Source: CAZDCD01 sp964503885 | Lineage (GTDB): Bacteria > Bacteroidota > Bacteroidia > Bacteroidales > UBA10428 | Length of the DNA stretch: 64,000 bases | Assembly: GCA_964503885.1 (NCBI GenBank) | Contig: CAZDCD010000012.1 | Location: 1-64,000, forward strand | Direction: 5' to 3' | In this document: piece by piece, positions 45,601-53,823 of the stretch | How positions within the stretch are numbered: the first letter of the stretch is position 1 | Layout of the letters: every line of letters begins with the position of its first letter | Translations under genes and position numbers: made by a program | The notes under the pieces: model-generated | The model's database searches: none | Seen by the model: only the letters and a program-made list of their open reading frames with translations | What the model was told of the DNA's origin: nothing

Positions 45601-45716
45601 AGTTGACGCAGATAGGATTCGACAATACTCTCGGCATCATCAATTTTATTCTCTTCCAGCAACTGTGATACGATTGCAAATAGCCTCAGAACTGCCTTAA
45701 GTATTGATTCGGTCAT
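42660..45716 (-). CDS. ABCG-type ABC transporter with long N-terminal helical extension
   Basis: A 1018-residue single-chain ABC-2 exporter half. About residues 1-220 are helical, with QKVLILLQMLEILSIKENLT resembling TerB-type tellurite-resistance helices. The nucleotide-binding domain follows: Walker A GGSGTGKSTL near 290, signature ISGGQRKRLNISLEL, Walker B YVLFVDEPTSGLSS. A small CMTCG motif sits in the linker. Six membrane helices of the ABCG kind begin near residue 610; a long soluble loop of about 170 residues lies between the fifth and last helix. Substrate unknown. It is divergent from the response regulator, 232 bases apart, and upstream of the second two-gene module. Confidence 0.85.
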   Translation of the reverse strand: MTESILKAVLRLFAIVSQLLEENKIDDAESIVESYLRQLVSNDKVNQYLYIYRFYNKDFVERRKKKIREKDSLFTIKALIICEQINKVLIQRQKVLILLQMLEILSIKENLTSDDIDIIKTLALALHFNESVYHSCKSFVLDSYAEIDDRENLLVIDGAEKSSIPEIQHLQKKKLKGKIVFIRISHTSSYVFRYIEYNDQLYLNGRNILPNRSYIFEKGSFIHSPIFGSLHHSDIVRQFLKTGTDLIVLAAHEVEFRFKNSRKGIMEFSLVEENGQMIGIMGGSGTGKSTLMNLLNGNLKPKSGKVTINGFDVHHEKSKLKGIIGYIPQDDLLIEELTVFENLYYNAMLCFKDLDHEKIVDKVDKTLTDLGLYESRNLKVGTPLNKFISGGQRKRLNISLELIREPYVLFVDEPTSGLSSTDSEVVMDLLKEHALSGKLVIVTIHQPSSDIFKLFDKLIITDQDGQVIYNGNPIESPVYFKSHNQLINAESGECMTCGNLNPEQILQIVEAKTVDDSGHYTENRITTPDEWYDRYKKNIEPQSRNYHDTKINLPVSHFSIPGKFRQFIIFSIRNLKTKIADRQYLVINLLEAPLLALILGIFTRYNKGTDTDPYAYIFSENLNLPVYIFMAVIVSLFLGMMVSAEEIIRDRRIIRRESFLSLSTFSYYNSKAVYLILLSAFQSFVFVLIGNRILGIREMFMIYWFMLFTLSVFSNLVGLNISDNLKSVVAIYIVIPLLLVPQILLGGAMVKFDKLNKRITTQKYVPIIGDVIPARWAYEALMVHQFRYNAFERQVYDTEREESDASFNINYKIPEMKSMLDEYLLKSTGEEKKTQTNNLTIIYNEFKNIATFNTAIPEFNQTEDLLQDPLRFETVERIYAYLDRLKKYYSKVLKNAVTEKDRILKKMEHSFGGNERLVAFRQRYHNESVAEIVMNKRETEKIIRYISELIRKAEPVFQMPENRYGRAQFYTPVKRLGNFVIETYWFNVLILWIMNVFLFICLQTGILRYMSNKIGKSS

Positions 45717-45900
45717 ACTAATTACGAGCGATAACTTGCGAAAAATATAAATTTACCAGAAATATTTGAATAATAAAATCAAACCCATGTTCCGTTTCAA
45801 GGAACAGACCCAAAATTGTTATGCAGGGGCAGTTCATTCATATGTTTCAGAAATCCATTTAACAGAAAAAAAAACTACTGTATGTATATCTTAAAAACAA

Positions 45901-45930
45901 TTGTTTAACTGCTAATAAATAATATTTTTG
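45901..45930 (+). promoter_or_regulatory. Promoter of the response regulator gene
   Basis: TTG at 45901-45903, a 19-base spacer and TATTTTTG at 45923-45930, an exact -7 consensus match with correct spacing. The expected start of transcription is only about 12 bases before the ATG at 45949. Confidence 0.65.
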
Positions 45931-45948
45931 TAGTAATTTTTCAATGGA

Positions 45949-47115
45949 ATGAAGCCTACCCATAAAATATTGGTTGTTGACGATGAACCTATGGGTCAAC
46001 AGTTGCTCGAGGCCATTTTTTATTCAGAAGAATATTCATTGTATTTTGCAAATAATGGCCATCAGGCGCTTGAAATAGCCAAGGAAATTCAACCTGACAT
46101 TATATTAATGGATGTAATGATGCCAGAGATGGATGGATTTGAAGTGTGCAGGAAAATCCGGGAGGAGGAAAAAACCAATTCAATACCCATATTGCTTATT
46201 ACAGCACTTGATGACCGGGATTCACGGATGAAAGGATTGGAAGCAGGAGCTAATGATTATATTTCAAAACCATTCGACAGGATTGAAATCCTTTCAAAGG
46301 TCCGGAATATTTTCAGGATCGACAACAGGAACAATGGAACGAAATCAGAAGGCACTATGGATTCTGGCTCCCGGGATGAAGCAAAGATCCCTGCTTATTT
46401 AAGGATACTATCAGCATCTATGGAATCCAGGTCAGTTAATCCTGATGGACTATTTGATGGTTTTTTTAAAATTTTCCGGCGGACCGGATCTGTACCGGGA
46501 AAATACTGGTTGATCCTGAATCGAAACGAAAAGTTATATTGCCTGTTCATCAGCCATCCCGGAAGTAAGTTAACAGATGTGTTATTCAGCCTGAGTTTTT
46601 TCCTTTTGTTTGAAAACATGGTATTATCCGGCAACATCAGCAAAGCCTCGGAGCTGTTGCGGGTGATATTCGATAAACTTAATGCTGATCTGAATTCCGA
46701 TAAAGCGTCGGGATCTCCCGAGAACTTATCACTTTCGATAGCTCTTGTCGATAAGGCCGGCCATTGTATCTGGGAAGCAGGTATGAATTGTGTCCTGGTT
46801 GTTGCAGATAAAGAGGAAATAACCCATCATCTGCACTTGGGAAAAAATAATGTTTTGACAAATGATGAGTCAGATGAGCAGGTTATTCCGTTAAAAGGCC
46901 CGGTCAGCCTGTATATATTCACTCCCGAACTTCCTGAAGCTTTATCGGGTCAGTCCGAAGAATCCGCGTCTTCCGCAAGCAAGATTGAAGATTTCTTCAG
47001 AAATCTGCAGCAACTGAACTTCAGCAAGCAGGAACAGCAGCTTGCCTTGCTTATTGATAAAGCATTTAACAAATCTGATATTACCGATGCAGCGATCATC
47101 GGGATAAAATTATAG
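45949..47115 (+). CDS. Response regulator with degenerate PP2C/SpoIIE-like output domain
   Basis: A 388-residue protein. Residues 1-125 are a complete receiver domain: VVDDEP, phospho-acceptor Asp in ILMDVMMPEMDG, Thr in ITALDD and Lys in ISKPFD. After a linker, residues about 150-388 follow the strand order of SpoIIE/PP2C phosphatases: GKYWLILNRNEKLYCLFISH aligns with the GDYYD...ADVSGHG block and LSIALVDKAGHCIWEAGMNC with the TxxYGxLD...NAGH block, then LYIFTPELPEAL with LYTDGLxEA. The metal-binding aspartates are replaced in all these places. A signalling scaffold rather than a phosphatase is inferred. The barrel gene follows after 15 bases. Confidence 0.75.
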   Translation: MKPTHKILVVDDEPMGQQLLEAIFYSEEYSLYFANNGHQALEIAKEIQPDIILMDVMMPEMDGFEVCRKIREEEKTNSIPILLITALDDRDSRMKGLEAGANDYISKPFDRIEILSKVRNIFRIDNRNNGTKSEGTMDSGSRDEAKIPAYLRILSASMESRSVNPDGLFDGFFKIFRRTGSVPGKYWLILNRNEKLYCLFISHPGSKLTDVLFSLSFFLLFENMVLSGNISKASELLRVIFDKLNADLNSDKASGSPENLSLSIALVDKAGHCIWEAGMNCVLVVADKEEITHHLHLGKNNVLTNDESDEQVIPLKGPVSLYIFTPELPEALSGQSEESASSASKIEDFFRNLQQLNFSKQEQQLALLIDKAFNKSDITDAAIIGIKL

Positions 47116-47130
47116 TACAATCCTTCACAC

Positions 47131-49083
47131 TTGAAAGCTATTGATTATTTTCTCAGATTTATCCTGGCATTCAGCCTGGTAGCATGTCTTTCAACTGTCT
47201 CACAATATGGTCAGACAAGGGGTTCGTTTAATCCGGCGGATTATCCCTGGTTACCCCGTGATACGATAAAAACCCCGGAAGAACGGAACGCTGATTCGTC
47301 AGCTCAGTATCAACAACCATTCATTGTACAGGACAGCGTTAGGGCAAAAACCGATAATCTCTACGATAGCATAAAAGTTAGGGCACATAAGAATAAATTC
47401 ACGGAAGAATTGTTTGAACTGCTTGTTATTGATAAAGATACATCCAGAAACGGCAAAAAAGAGATACAAAAAACAAGTTTTGAGAATTACAACGATAAGA
47501 TCATACGAAGAATTACCCTGACCCAGGTCAGCGTTTTCGGGCCTACAATTTTTGATACCATTTCCAGGCCGCTAAAATTTTATGAAAGAGCCGGTAATAA
47601 ATTGCATATAAATACTTCCGCGAGGATACTGCACAAGAATATCCTGTTTAAACCAGGCGATAGGGTTGACGGATTTCTTTTGGCTGAAAATGGACGGATA
47701 CTCAGGCAACTGCCGTTCATCGAGGACGCAAGGATAGTTGTAATACCGGTAAAGGAAGACCCTGAATATGTGGATATTGAAGTCTTTGCAAAAGACCTGT
47801 GGCCACTGGGATTCGGACTTGAAATTTCAAATCTCAATACTGGTAATTTGTCTATCTGGAACCGGAATATTTTTGGGTTCGGACGTGAACTCACAAATAC
47901 TATTTTCTGGGATTCGGATAAACAGCCTTTGCTCGGATACAAAGGTGATTACAGAATAAACAATATATCAGGTACTTTTATTGGGAGTAAACTCAAGTAT
48001 ATAAACCGCTTTAATACCTTGTATTATTCAGTGGATCTGCAAAAGAAATTTCTAACGACAGAAACCAAATATGCCGGCGGATTCACGTTCGAGAACATGG
48101 AAACTCATTTAAACATTGAACTGCGTGATTCCATTCTTGCGGATGAATCAGTAATATATAATTTATACGATCTGTGGGCCGGCAGAGCATTTCTGCTGAA
48201 TGGGAATAATTTTCTAACGGGGAGAAGAACAAATCTGATGATCGCCGCCAGGTATTATAATATTGATTTTGCAGACCGGCCCCAAGTTTTTCAGAATTAT
48301 TTATATGCGTATCACAACCGGAAATTACTCCTTGGAACTATAGGTATCGCAAGCCAGGGATTCACCAAAGGTCATCTGATTTACGGGTTTGGGCAGACCG
48401 AAGATATTCCATATGGTTATCTGCTGCAATTTACAGGCGGATACGAATACAATGAGTTCAATAACCGTCCCTATGCCGGTTTAATGCTGGCGCACGGTAA
48501 TTTTATCGGGATAGATCGTGGATATTTATTAAACAATATAGAGTTCGGAGGATTTTTACGAAACAGGAAGATTGAGCAGGGAGTTTTTTCGTTAAAAACA
48601 AATTATTTTACTCCGCTTTACAGCAGAAACAGGTTCAAATACAGGTATTTTATTAACGCCGGATATACCACAGGGATTAACCGTTTTGATGAAGAATTTG
48701 TAACCATTGAAAATAAAGAAGGCATCTACGGCTTGAACAGCAGTCGCCTGAAAGGAATACAGAAACTCACATTGAATATTGAAGCTACAGCATTCACACC
48801 CTACTATTTCAACGGATTCAGGTTTGCGTTTTTCGGTTTTACCGATATCGGCTTTGTAGGGCCCGGTAAAAGATTTGTAATGAATAATAAAATCTATAGC
48901 GGTTTTGGCATTGGCGTGAGAATGCGTAATGAAAGACTGGTCTTCAATACCTTTCAGATTAAACTGGCATTTTATCCGGTTACACCCGATGATGCAGATT
49001 GGCAGTTCATTCAGATTTCAGGTGAACAAAAACTTAACTTCAGGAACTTTTTTATTTCGCCACCTAAGATCGTTGATTACTGA
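47131..49083 (+). CDS. Outer-membrane beta-barrel protein with POTRA-like domain
   Basis: A 650-residue exported protein: signal peptide (about 1-28), a linker rich in polar residues, a POTRA-like unit at about 165-215 (LFKPGDRVDGFLLAENGRILRQLPFIEDARI), and then alternating amphipathic strands with many aromatic residues to the C-terminus, ending in VDY. This is the pattern of Omp85/ShlB-related barrels. The start must be TTG at 47131: no ATG or GTG exists in frame before the signal peptide, and the next Met codon is far inside. The gene lies 15 bases after the response regulator, so the two are probably co-transcribed. The cargo is unknown. Confidence 0.72.
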   Translation: MKAIDYFLRFILAFSLVACLSTVSQYGQTRGSFNPADYPWLPRDTIKTPEERNADSSAQYQQPFIVQDSVRAKTDNLYDSIKVRAHKNKFTEELFELLVIDKDTSRNGKKEIQKTSFENYNDKIIRRITLTQVSVFGPTIFDTISRPLKFYERAGNKLHINTSARILHKNILFKPGDRVDGFLLAENGRILRQLPFIEDARIVVIPVKEDPEYVDIEVFAKDLWPLGFGLEISNLNTGNLSIWNRNIFGFGRELTNTIFWDSDKQPLLGYKGDYRINNISGTFIGSKLKYINRFNTLYYSVDLQKKFLTTETKYAGGFTFENMETHLNIELRDSILADESVIYNLYDLWAGRAFLLNGNNFLTGRRTNLMIAARYYNIDFADRPQVFQNYLYAYHNRKLLLGTIGIASQGFTKGHLIYGFGQTEDIPYGYLLQFTGGYEYNEFNNRPYAGLMLAHGNFIGIDRGYLLNNIEFGGFLRNRKIEQGVFSLKTNYFTPLYSRNRFKYRYFINAGYTTGINRFDEEFVTIENKEGIYGLNSSRLKGIQKLTLNIEATAFTPYYFNGFRFAFFGFTDIGFVGPGKRFVMNNKIYSGFGIGVRMRNERLVFNTFQIKLAFYPVTPDDADWQFIQISGEQKLNFRNFFISPPKIVDY

Positions 49084-49187
49084 GCATGATAAATTCAAAC
49101 AAAACAGAAATTTTCCGGGTACCATTAAACAGATATTTCCTTTCTTTGTTACAACCATTTTAATCGCCCATTTTCAATTAGTGCTGC

Positions 49188-50504
49188 ATGCGAACCAATA
49201 TTACATTTCCGATCGTAAACCATGAGGAATTTAAAAAAAAATTACTCCTCTGGTGTTCTCATTTTAGGGTATACTGTTTTCTTGACAGCAACAACCATAA
49301 TTCCTCAATAACGGGCAAACTGCTGTATACCGATGCTGATGTCTTAGCTGCTGCAGGATCTATTCAGATTGTGTGTGCCAATGCAGGCAATGCATTTTGT
49401 AGGTTGAAAGATATTCAACACGCTACCGGAGACTGGTTGTTTGGTATCCTGGGGTATGACCTGAAAAATGAACTCGAAAAACTGAATTCTGAAAACTATG
49501 ACGGATTGAATTTCCATGACCTGCAGTTTTTTCAGCCCGAATTTGTTTTTGTGCTGAAAGACATGAATCTTACCATCCATTTCATTGAACAAAACCATAC
49601 GGCAAAAACTGTAAGTAAGATCTTCGACGAGATCAACAGAATTACCTGTAGTTCAGTTGTTTCTGAACCTATATCCAGCATATGCAATAGAATCAGCATG
49701 AATAAGTATACCGGCATCGTGCAGGAATTGAAAAAACACATTCACCGGGGAGATATTTTTGAAGTAACTTATTGCCAGGAATTTTATCAGGCTGAACTTG
49801 AAATAAATGCGGTTAATGTTTTTTTAAGCCTGATTCACCAGTCACCTTCTCCATTTTCATGCATTTACCGTTTTGAAGATAAATACCTGATATCCTCAAG
49901 CCCTGAACGTTTCCTTAAAAAGGCTGGATCTGAAATCATTTCGCAGCCTATGAAAGGAACAATAAAACGAAGTGAGGAAGCCGGAGAAGACAAACTTCTG
50001 GCAGAAAGAATGTTGTCAGATCCGAAAGAGTTCTCCGAAAATATTATGATCGTAGATCTGGTTAGAAATGACCTCTCAAGAACAGCGCTAAACGGCAGTG
50101 TTCAGATCGCAGAGCTTTGTGGAATTTATTCGTATAAAACCGTGCACCAGATGGTTTCTACGGTCACAGCCAGACTTGATCCAGGTTTCTGTGGTATTGA
50201 CGCCCTGAAACATGCATTCCCTATGGGATCAATGACAGGAGCTCCCAAGGTGGAAGCCATGAAACTCATTGAAAAATATGAAGATACGAAAAGGGGTGTT
50301 TTCTCGGGTGCAGCGGGATATTTTAAACCAGATACTGATTTTGATTTTAATGTGGTAATTCGCAGTATTTTATATAACAAAACAAATCGCTATCTTTCGT
50401 ACATGACTGGAAGCGCCATCACCGCCGGTTCAGATCCGTTCCGTGAATATGAGGAATGTATGCTGAAAGCCATGCCGCTTGAGAAGGCACTCGGAATGAA
50501 ATAG
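49188..50504 (+). CDS. pabB: Aminodeoxychorismate synthase component I
   Basis: A 438-residue chorismate-using enzyme. The C-terminal half holds the family blocks SSPERFL, MIVDLVRNDLSR, FPMGSMTGAPK and GVFSGAAGYF. The motif PMKGTIKR carries a lysine where anthranilate synthases have alanine (P-I-A-G-T), which marks PabB over TrpE. It makes 4-amino-4-deoxychorismate for folate synthesis. It is followed by tilS after nine bases; folP of the same pathway is elsewhere in the window. Confidence 0.9.
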   Translation: MRTNITFPIVNHEEFKKKLLLWCSHFRVYCFLDSNNHNSSITGKLLYTDADVLAAAGSIQIVCANAGNAFCRLKDIQHATGDWLFGILGYDLKNELEKLNSENYDGLNFHDLQFFQPEFVFVLKDMNLTIHFIEQNHTAKTVSKIFDEINRITCSSVVSEPISSICNRISMNKYTGIVQELKKHIHRGDIFEVTYCQEFYQAELEINAVNVFLSLIHQSPSPFSCIYRFEDKYLISSSPERFLKKAGSEIISQPMKGTIKRSEEAGEDKLLAERMLSDPKEFSENIMIVDLVRNDLSRTALNGSVQIAELCGIYSYKTVHQMVSTVTARLDPGFCGIDALKHAFPMGSMTGAPKVEAMKLIEKYEDTKRGVFSGAAGYFKPDTDFDFNVVIRSILYNKTNRYLSYMTGSAITAGSDPFREYEECMLKAMPLEKALGMK

Positions 50505-50513
50505 GGTAAGACA

Positions 50514-51839
50514 ATGCTGGAACGGTTCAACACATTTATCAAAGCCGGCAAATTGTTTTCCGGCAGACACAGGATATTGCTGGCGGTGAGCGGTGGGATC
50601 GATTCTATGGTCATGCTTGATCTGTTCCGGAAAAGCAGGTATCCTATCGGAATTGCACACTGCAATTTTACCCTCAGAGGAAATGAATCGGACATTGACC
50701 AGAGTTTTGTCAGGTCATATGCAGAAGAGAACAATATTCCGTTTTTCACTGTTGCATTTGAAACTGAAGTATATGCCGGTGAGAAGGGTCTTTCAATACA
50801 AATGGCCGCCAGGGAATTGAGGTATAACTGGCTTTGTAGGCTAAGCCTGGAGGAAAATTACCATTACATTGCCACCGGGCATAGTATAGATGATTCCATC
50901 GAAACATTTTTTATTAATCTTTCCCGTGGAACAGGTATTCATGGATTAACCGGTATCAGCGACAAACAGGGTGTTATTGTCAGACCGTTACTCTTTGCAA
51001 CAAGAAAAGAGATTGAAGAATATGCAGAAAAAAACAATATTAGATACAGGGAAGACTCTTCAAATGCCGAAACAAAATATCTCCGTAATAAGTTCAGGCA
51101 CAAGATAATTCCTTTGTTTGAGAAAGTAAATCCCTCTTTCAGGCAAAGTATGGCTGCAACAATTGCCCATCTTAAAGCAACCGAGTCAGTATTTAACAAT
51201 GTGATCTCACAATACAGAAAAAGCTGTGTTAAAGTCTTTCAGGATCAGGTGAGTATTGATTATACGAAACTCTCCGGCAATGAATTCAGCCGGATCATTA
51301 TCTATGAATTGCTAAATGAGTATGGGTTTAACAGCGATCAGGCAGAGCGTATTCTGAATTCTGCCCATACAGGATCAGGGAAGAAATTTTATTCAACCGG
51401 CTACCGACTGGTGAAAGACAGAACAACCTTCATTATCACAACAAGAAGTCAGGAAACTAATAAGACACTTGTTATTGATGAAAACACGCGTTCAATTCAG
51501 TATCCGATTTCATTAAAACTGAAAAAAAAAGCGGTTGATGCTTCATTCAAAATTTCAGGCGATGAAAAAAAGGCCTGTTTGGATTTCGACACCCTGGTAT
51601 TTCCGCTTCAATTGCGAAAATGGCGTAAAGGCGACAAATTCATGCCTTTGGGTATGAATACTTACAAAAAACTGAGCGATTTTTTTACAGATCATAAATT
51701 CTCTATACCCGACAAAGAAAAAGTATGGCTGCTGGTTTCAGAGGATGAAATCGTATGGATACTCGGACACCGTATCGACAACAGGTTTAAGATCACACAG
51801 GAAACGCAGACCGGATTGATCATAGAATACCGCGAATAA
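50514..51839 (+). CDS. tilS: tRNA(Ile)-lysidine synthase
   Basis: A 441-residue N-type ATP pyrophosphatase that converts the wobble C of tRNA-Ile(CAU) to lysidine, so that AUA is read as isoleucine. The PP-loop LLAVSGGIDSMVML is at residues 21-35, then HCNFTLRG, TGHSIDDSIETFFINLSRGTG and RPLLFATRKEI. The C-terminal TilS_C domain (RKWRKGDKFMPLGM, KLSDFFTDHKF) is present. Starts nine bases after pabB, so they are probably co-transcribed. Confidence 0.96.
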   Translation: MLERFNTFIKAGKLFSGRHRILLAVSGGIDSMVMLDLFRKSRYPIGIAHCNFTLRGNESDIDQSFVRSYAEENNIPFFTVAFETEVYAGEKGLSIQMAARELRYNWLCRLSLEENYHYIATGHSIDDSIETFFINLSRGTGIHGLTGISDKQGVIVRPLLFATRKEIEEYAEKNNIRYREDSSNAETKYLRNKFRHKIIPLFEKVNPSFRQSMAATIAHLKATESVFNNVISQYRKSCVKVFQDQVSIDYTKLSGNEFSRIIIYELLNEYGFNSDQAERILNSAHTGSGKKFYSTGYRLVKDRTTFIITTRSQETNKTLVIDENTRSIQYPISLKLKKKAVDASFKISGDEKKACLDFDTLVFPLQLRKWRKGDKFMPLGMNTYKKLSDFFTDHKFSIPDKEKVWLLVSEDEIVWILGHRIDNRFKITQETQTGLIIEYRE

Positions 51840-52313
51840 TTTATGCTCAAGGTGAATGCTGCATAAATAAAGCGTTTAAAGCAATATAAAAATAATCAAA
51901 AGGATCATCATATCGTTTAAGAGTCTATCCTGGAGGGATTGAATATGAATGGCTCCGGATGCAATCCTGGGAATAACAATCACATCTGAACAGAAACATG
52001 GAATGGTTTCGGTGAAAAAAATTTCGTTGTAAAACCTAAACTTGCCCGATCTGGGGTTGAATGCTTTCAGTATTCAATATGTATGAATTGCACTTCCATT
52101 AAAGCTTATACCCAGACAGCGCCATTCGCCGGAGCCTGAAGCCTATGAAAAATTATCCTGTCATGCTTTCAACGGCCGATAGACTATTCATATTTAACCG
52201 ATGGGTGGTTATCGGCAGTTAAGCAATTCAATTCTTATTGAGAACAAAAAATGACTGGTACTAAAATTATTCCCATATCCTTTATATTTTTGCAGAACAG
52301 ATGTAGTGAATAA
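51840..52313. other. Intergenic region without recognised gene
   Basis: 474 bases with stops in all frames and no RNA-like structure that I could find. The only regulatory signal is the TATTTTTG box near the right end. A GGAGGGATTGAATATG at 51931-51946 looks like a start site but opens only a short frame. Confidence 0.5.
52285..52292 (+). promoter_or_regulatory. -7 box TATTTTTG upstream of the HEAT-like gene
   Basis: Exact TAnnTTTG match 21 bases before the ATG at 52314. No clear -33 element. Confidence 0.45.
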
Positions 52314-52862
52314 ATGAAAAACAGCAACGTTGATAGGATCTTAATCGCTAAGCTTCAATCGGGAAAACCTTCCGTAATTCTTGAAGCGCTGAGGGAAATA
52401 AAGGTTGCTGGAACCGCTGCGCTTATACCCTCTCTTTTTGATATTGTTGCTCGGGGAAAAGATGAGCTGATCATTGAAGAGGTGCTCAGAATTCTGAGCG
52501 ATATTAAAGAAAAAGATGCTGTACCCTATATTGTGGAAAGTATCAGACGCCAGTCATACGGATCACATGCTGCCGATGTGCTTGCAGTTTGCTGGCAATC
52601 GAGCCTCGATTTCAGCCCGTATATCGATGTTTTTACAGATATTTTTACAAGCGCCGATTACCAGGCATCCATCGAAGCATTTAGTGTAATCGAAGAAGCT
52701 ATATACCATACCAGCGTTTCCAAAAGGCAAGAATGTTTGAAAATCCTTGATCAGAAAGAAAACAACGTAACCCCTGAAAAAAAACCCTTATTCAATGAAT
52801 TGGTAAAACTTCTGAAAGCGTCACTTACCTTTACTATTGATAACTCGAAAAATATTTCATGA
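52314..52862 (+). CDS. HEAT-repeat-like conserved hypothetical protein
   Basis: A 182-residue, helical, cytoplasmic protein. Paired-helix units such as ALREIKVAGTAALIPSLFDIV, EEVLRILSDIKEKDAVPYIVES and EAFSVIEEAI resemble HEAT repeats, which usually bind other proteins. No catalytic motif. The final 29 bases overlap the end of the convergent dihydroorotate-dehydrogenase-like gene on the other strand. Confidence 0.75.
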   Translation: MKNSNVDRILIAKLQSGKPSVILEALREIKVAGTAALIPSLFDIVARGKDELIIEEVLRILSDIKEKDAVPYIVESIRRQSYGSHAADVLAVCWQSSLDFSPYIDVFTDIFTSADYQASIEAFSVIEEAIYHTSVSKRQECLKILDQKENNVTPEKKPLFNELVKLLKASLTFTIDNSKNIS

Positions 52863-53811
52863 ATTGCGATCTTTCATAAACAACCGGATCGTCAATCTGC
52901 CGGTAACTCATTTTCCCTCTGAAATCATCGATTGTTTTGAAGTTGTTTTTGGTCATCCAGTCTTCAATAAATTTGATCATTGATGTCAATGATTGCACCC
53001 CGTTTTTATACAATACGGAACATACCTGAACAGCCTTAGCTCCCGCCAGAAGCTGTTTAATTGCCGCCTTACCGTCATGTATACCGGTAGATGCAACGAT
53101 ATCGATTTTTTCTACAATGCCTGAAACAATGCCGACCCACCGCAGACTCTGCCTGATATCTGCGGGTGAACTGAATACTTCGGAGGATTCGAATTTCATG
53201 CTATCCACATTGATATCGGGAGAAAAAAACCTGTTGAACAATACGGCGCCTTTTGCACCCCTGTAATAGATATTTTTGATGAGGTTCAACACTGATGTAA
53301 AATATGGCCCGATTTTTATCGAAAGCGGCAAGCTGGTTTTATTTTTCACTTTCTCGATAAGTTCATAATAGAGGGCTTCATATTTTTCTGCATTCCTGTT
53401 CTCATCGGTGGGAATAAAGAAAACATTCAGCTCCAGGGCATCGGCGCCAGCCTGTTCAATATCCCTTGCAAAAGAAACCCATTCAGACGCTGAAATACAG
53501 TTTATGCTTGCCATTACAGGAATATTAACTGCTTTTTTAGCGCTTTCGATAAGTTTCAGGTAATCTTTTAAAGAATTATCCTTGACATAATTCATGATGT
53601 AGTCCTGTGCTTCAGGATAACTGCTCTGATCGATCATGCCACCGGCCTCGTACCTTATCTGCTCCTCAAAAAGCGATTTAAGCACAACTGCTCCTGCTCC
53701 GGCTTCCTCAAGTTTGATAATTTTATCTGTTGAATTTGTAAGACCTGAACTACTGACAATGAGCGGATTGGATAAAACCAAACCGAGATAAGTGGTATTT
53801 AAGACTGCCAT
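52834..53811 (-). CDS. Dihydroorotate-dehydrogenase-like FMN protein
   Basis: A 325-residue TIM-barrel protein of the class 1 dihydroorotate dehydrogenase superfamily: NTTYLGLVLSNPLIVSSSGLTN at the start, GAGAVVLKSLF, SIKIGPYFTSV, and the phosphate-binding VASTGIHDGKAAIKQLLAGAKAVQVCSVLY. In true class 1 enzymes the active-site loop has N-x-SCPN; here the equivalent place reads LELNVFFIPTDEN, without the catalytic Cys. It is therefore uncertain that it oxidises dihydroorotate. It follows the YggS-type gene by 12 bases on the same strand. Confidence 0.8.
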   Translation of the reverse strand: MAVLNTTYLGLVLSNPLIVSSSGLTNSTDKIIKLEEAGAGAVVLKSLFEEQIRYEAGGMIDQSSYPEAQDYIMNYVKDNSLKDYLKLIESAKKAVNIPVMASINCISASEWVSFARDIEQAGADALELNVFFIPTDENRNAEKYEALYYELIEKVKNKTSLPLSIKIGPYFTSVLNLIKNIYYRGAKGAVLFNRFFSPDINVDSMKFESSEVFSSPADIRQSLRWVGIVSGIVEKIDIVASTGIHDGKAAIKQLLAGAKAVQVCSVLYKNGVQSLTSMIKFIEDWMTKNNFKTIDDFRGKMSYRQIDDPVVYERSQFMKYFSSYQ

Positions 53812-53823
53812 ATAGAACTGTTG

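Noticed and set aside
49188..50504. Calling this gene trpE
   Set aside because: The PMKGT lysine is the aminodeoxychorismate synthase mark, and no other trp genes are adjacent.
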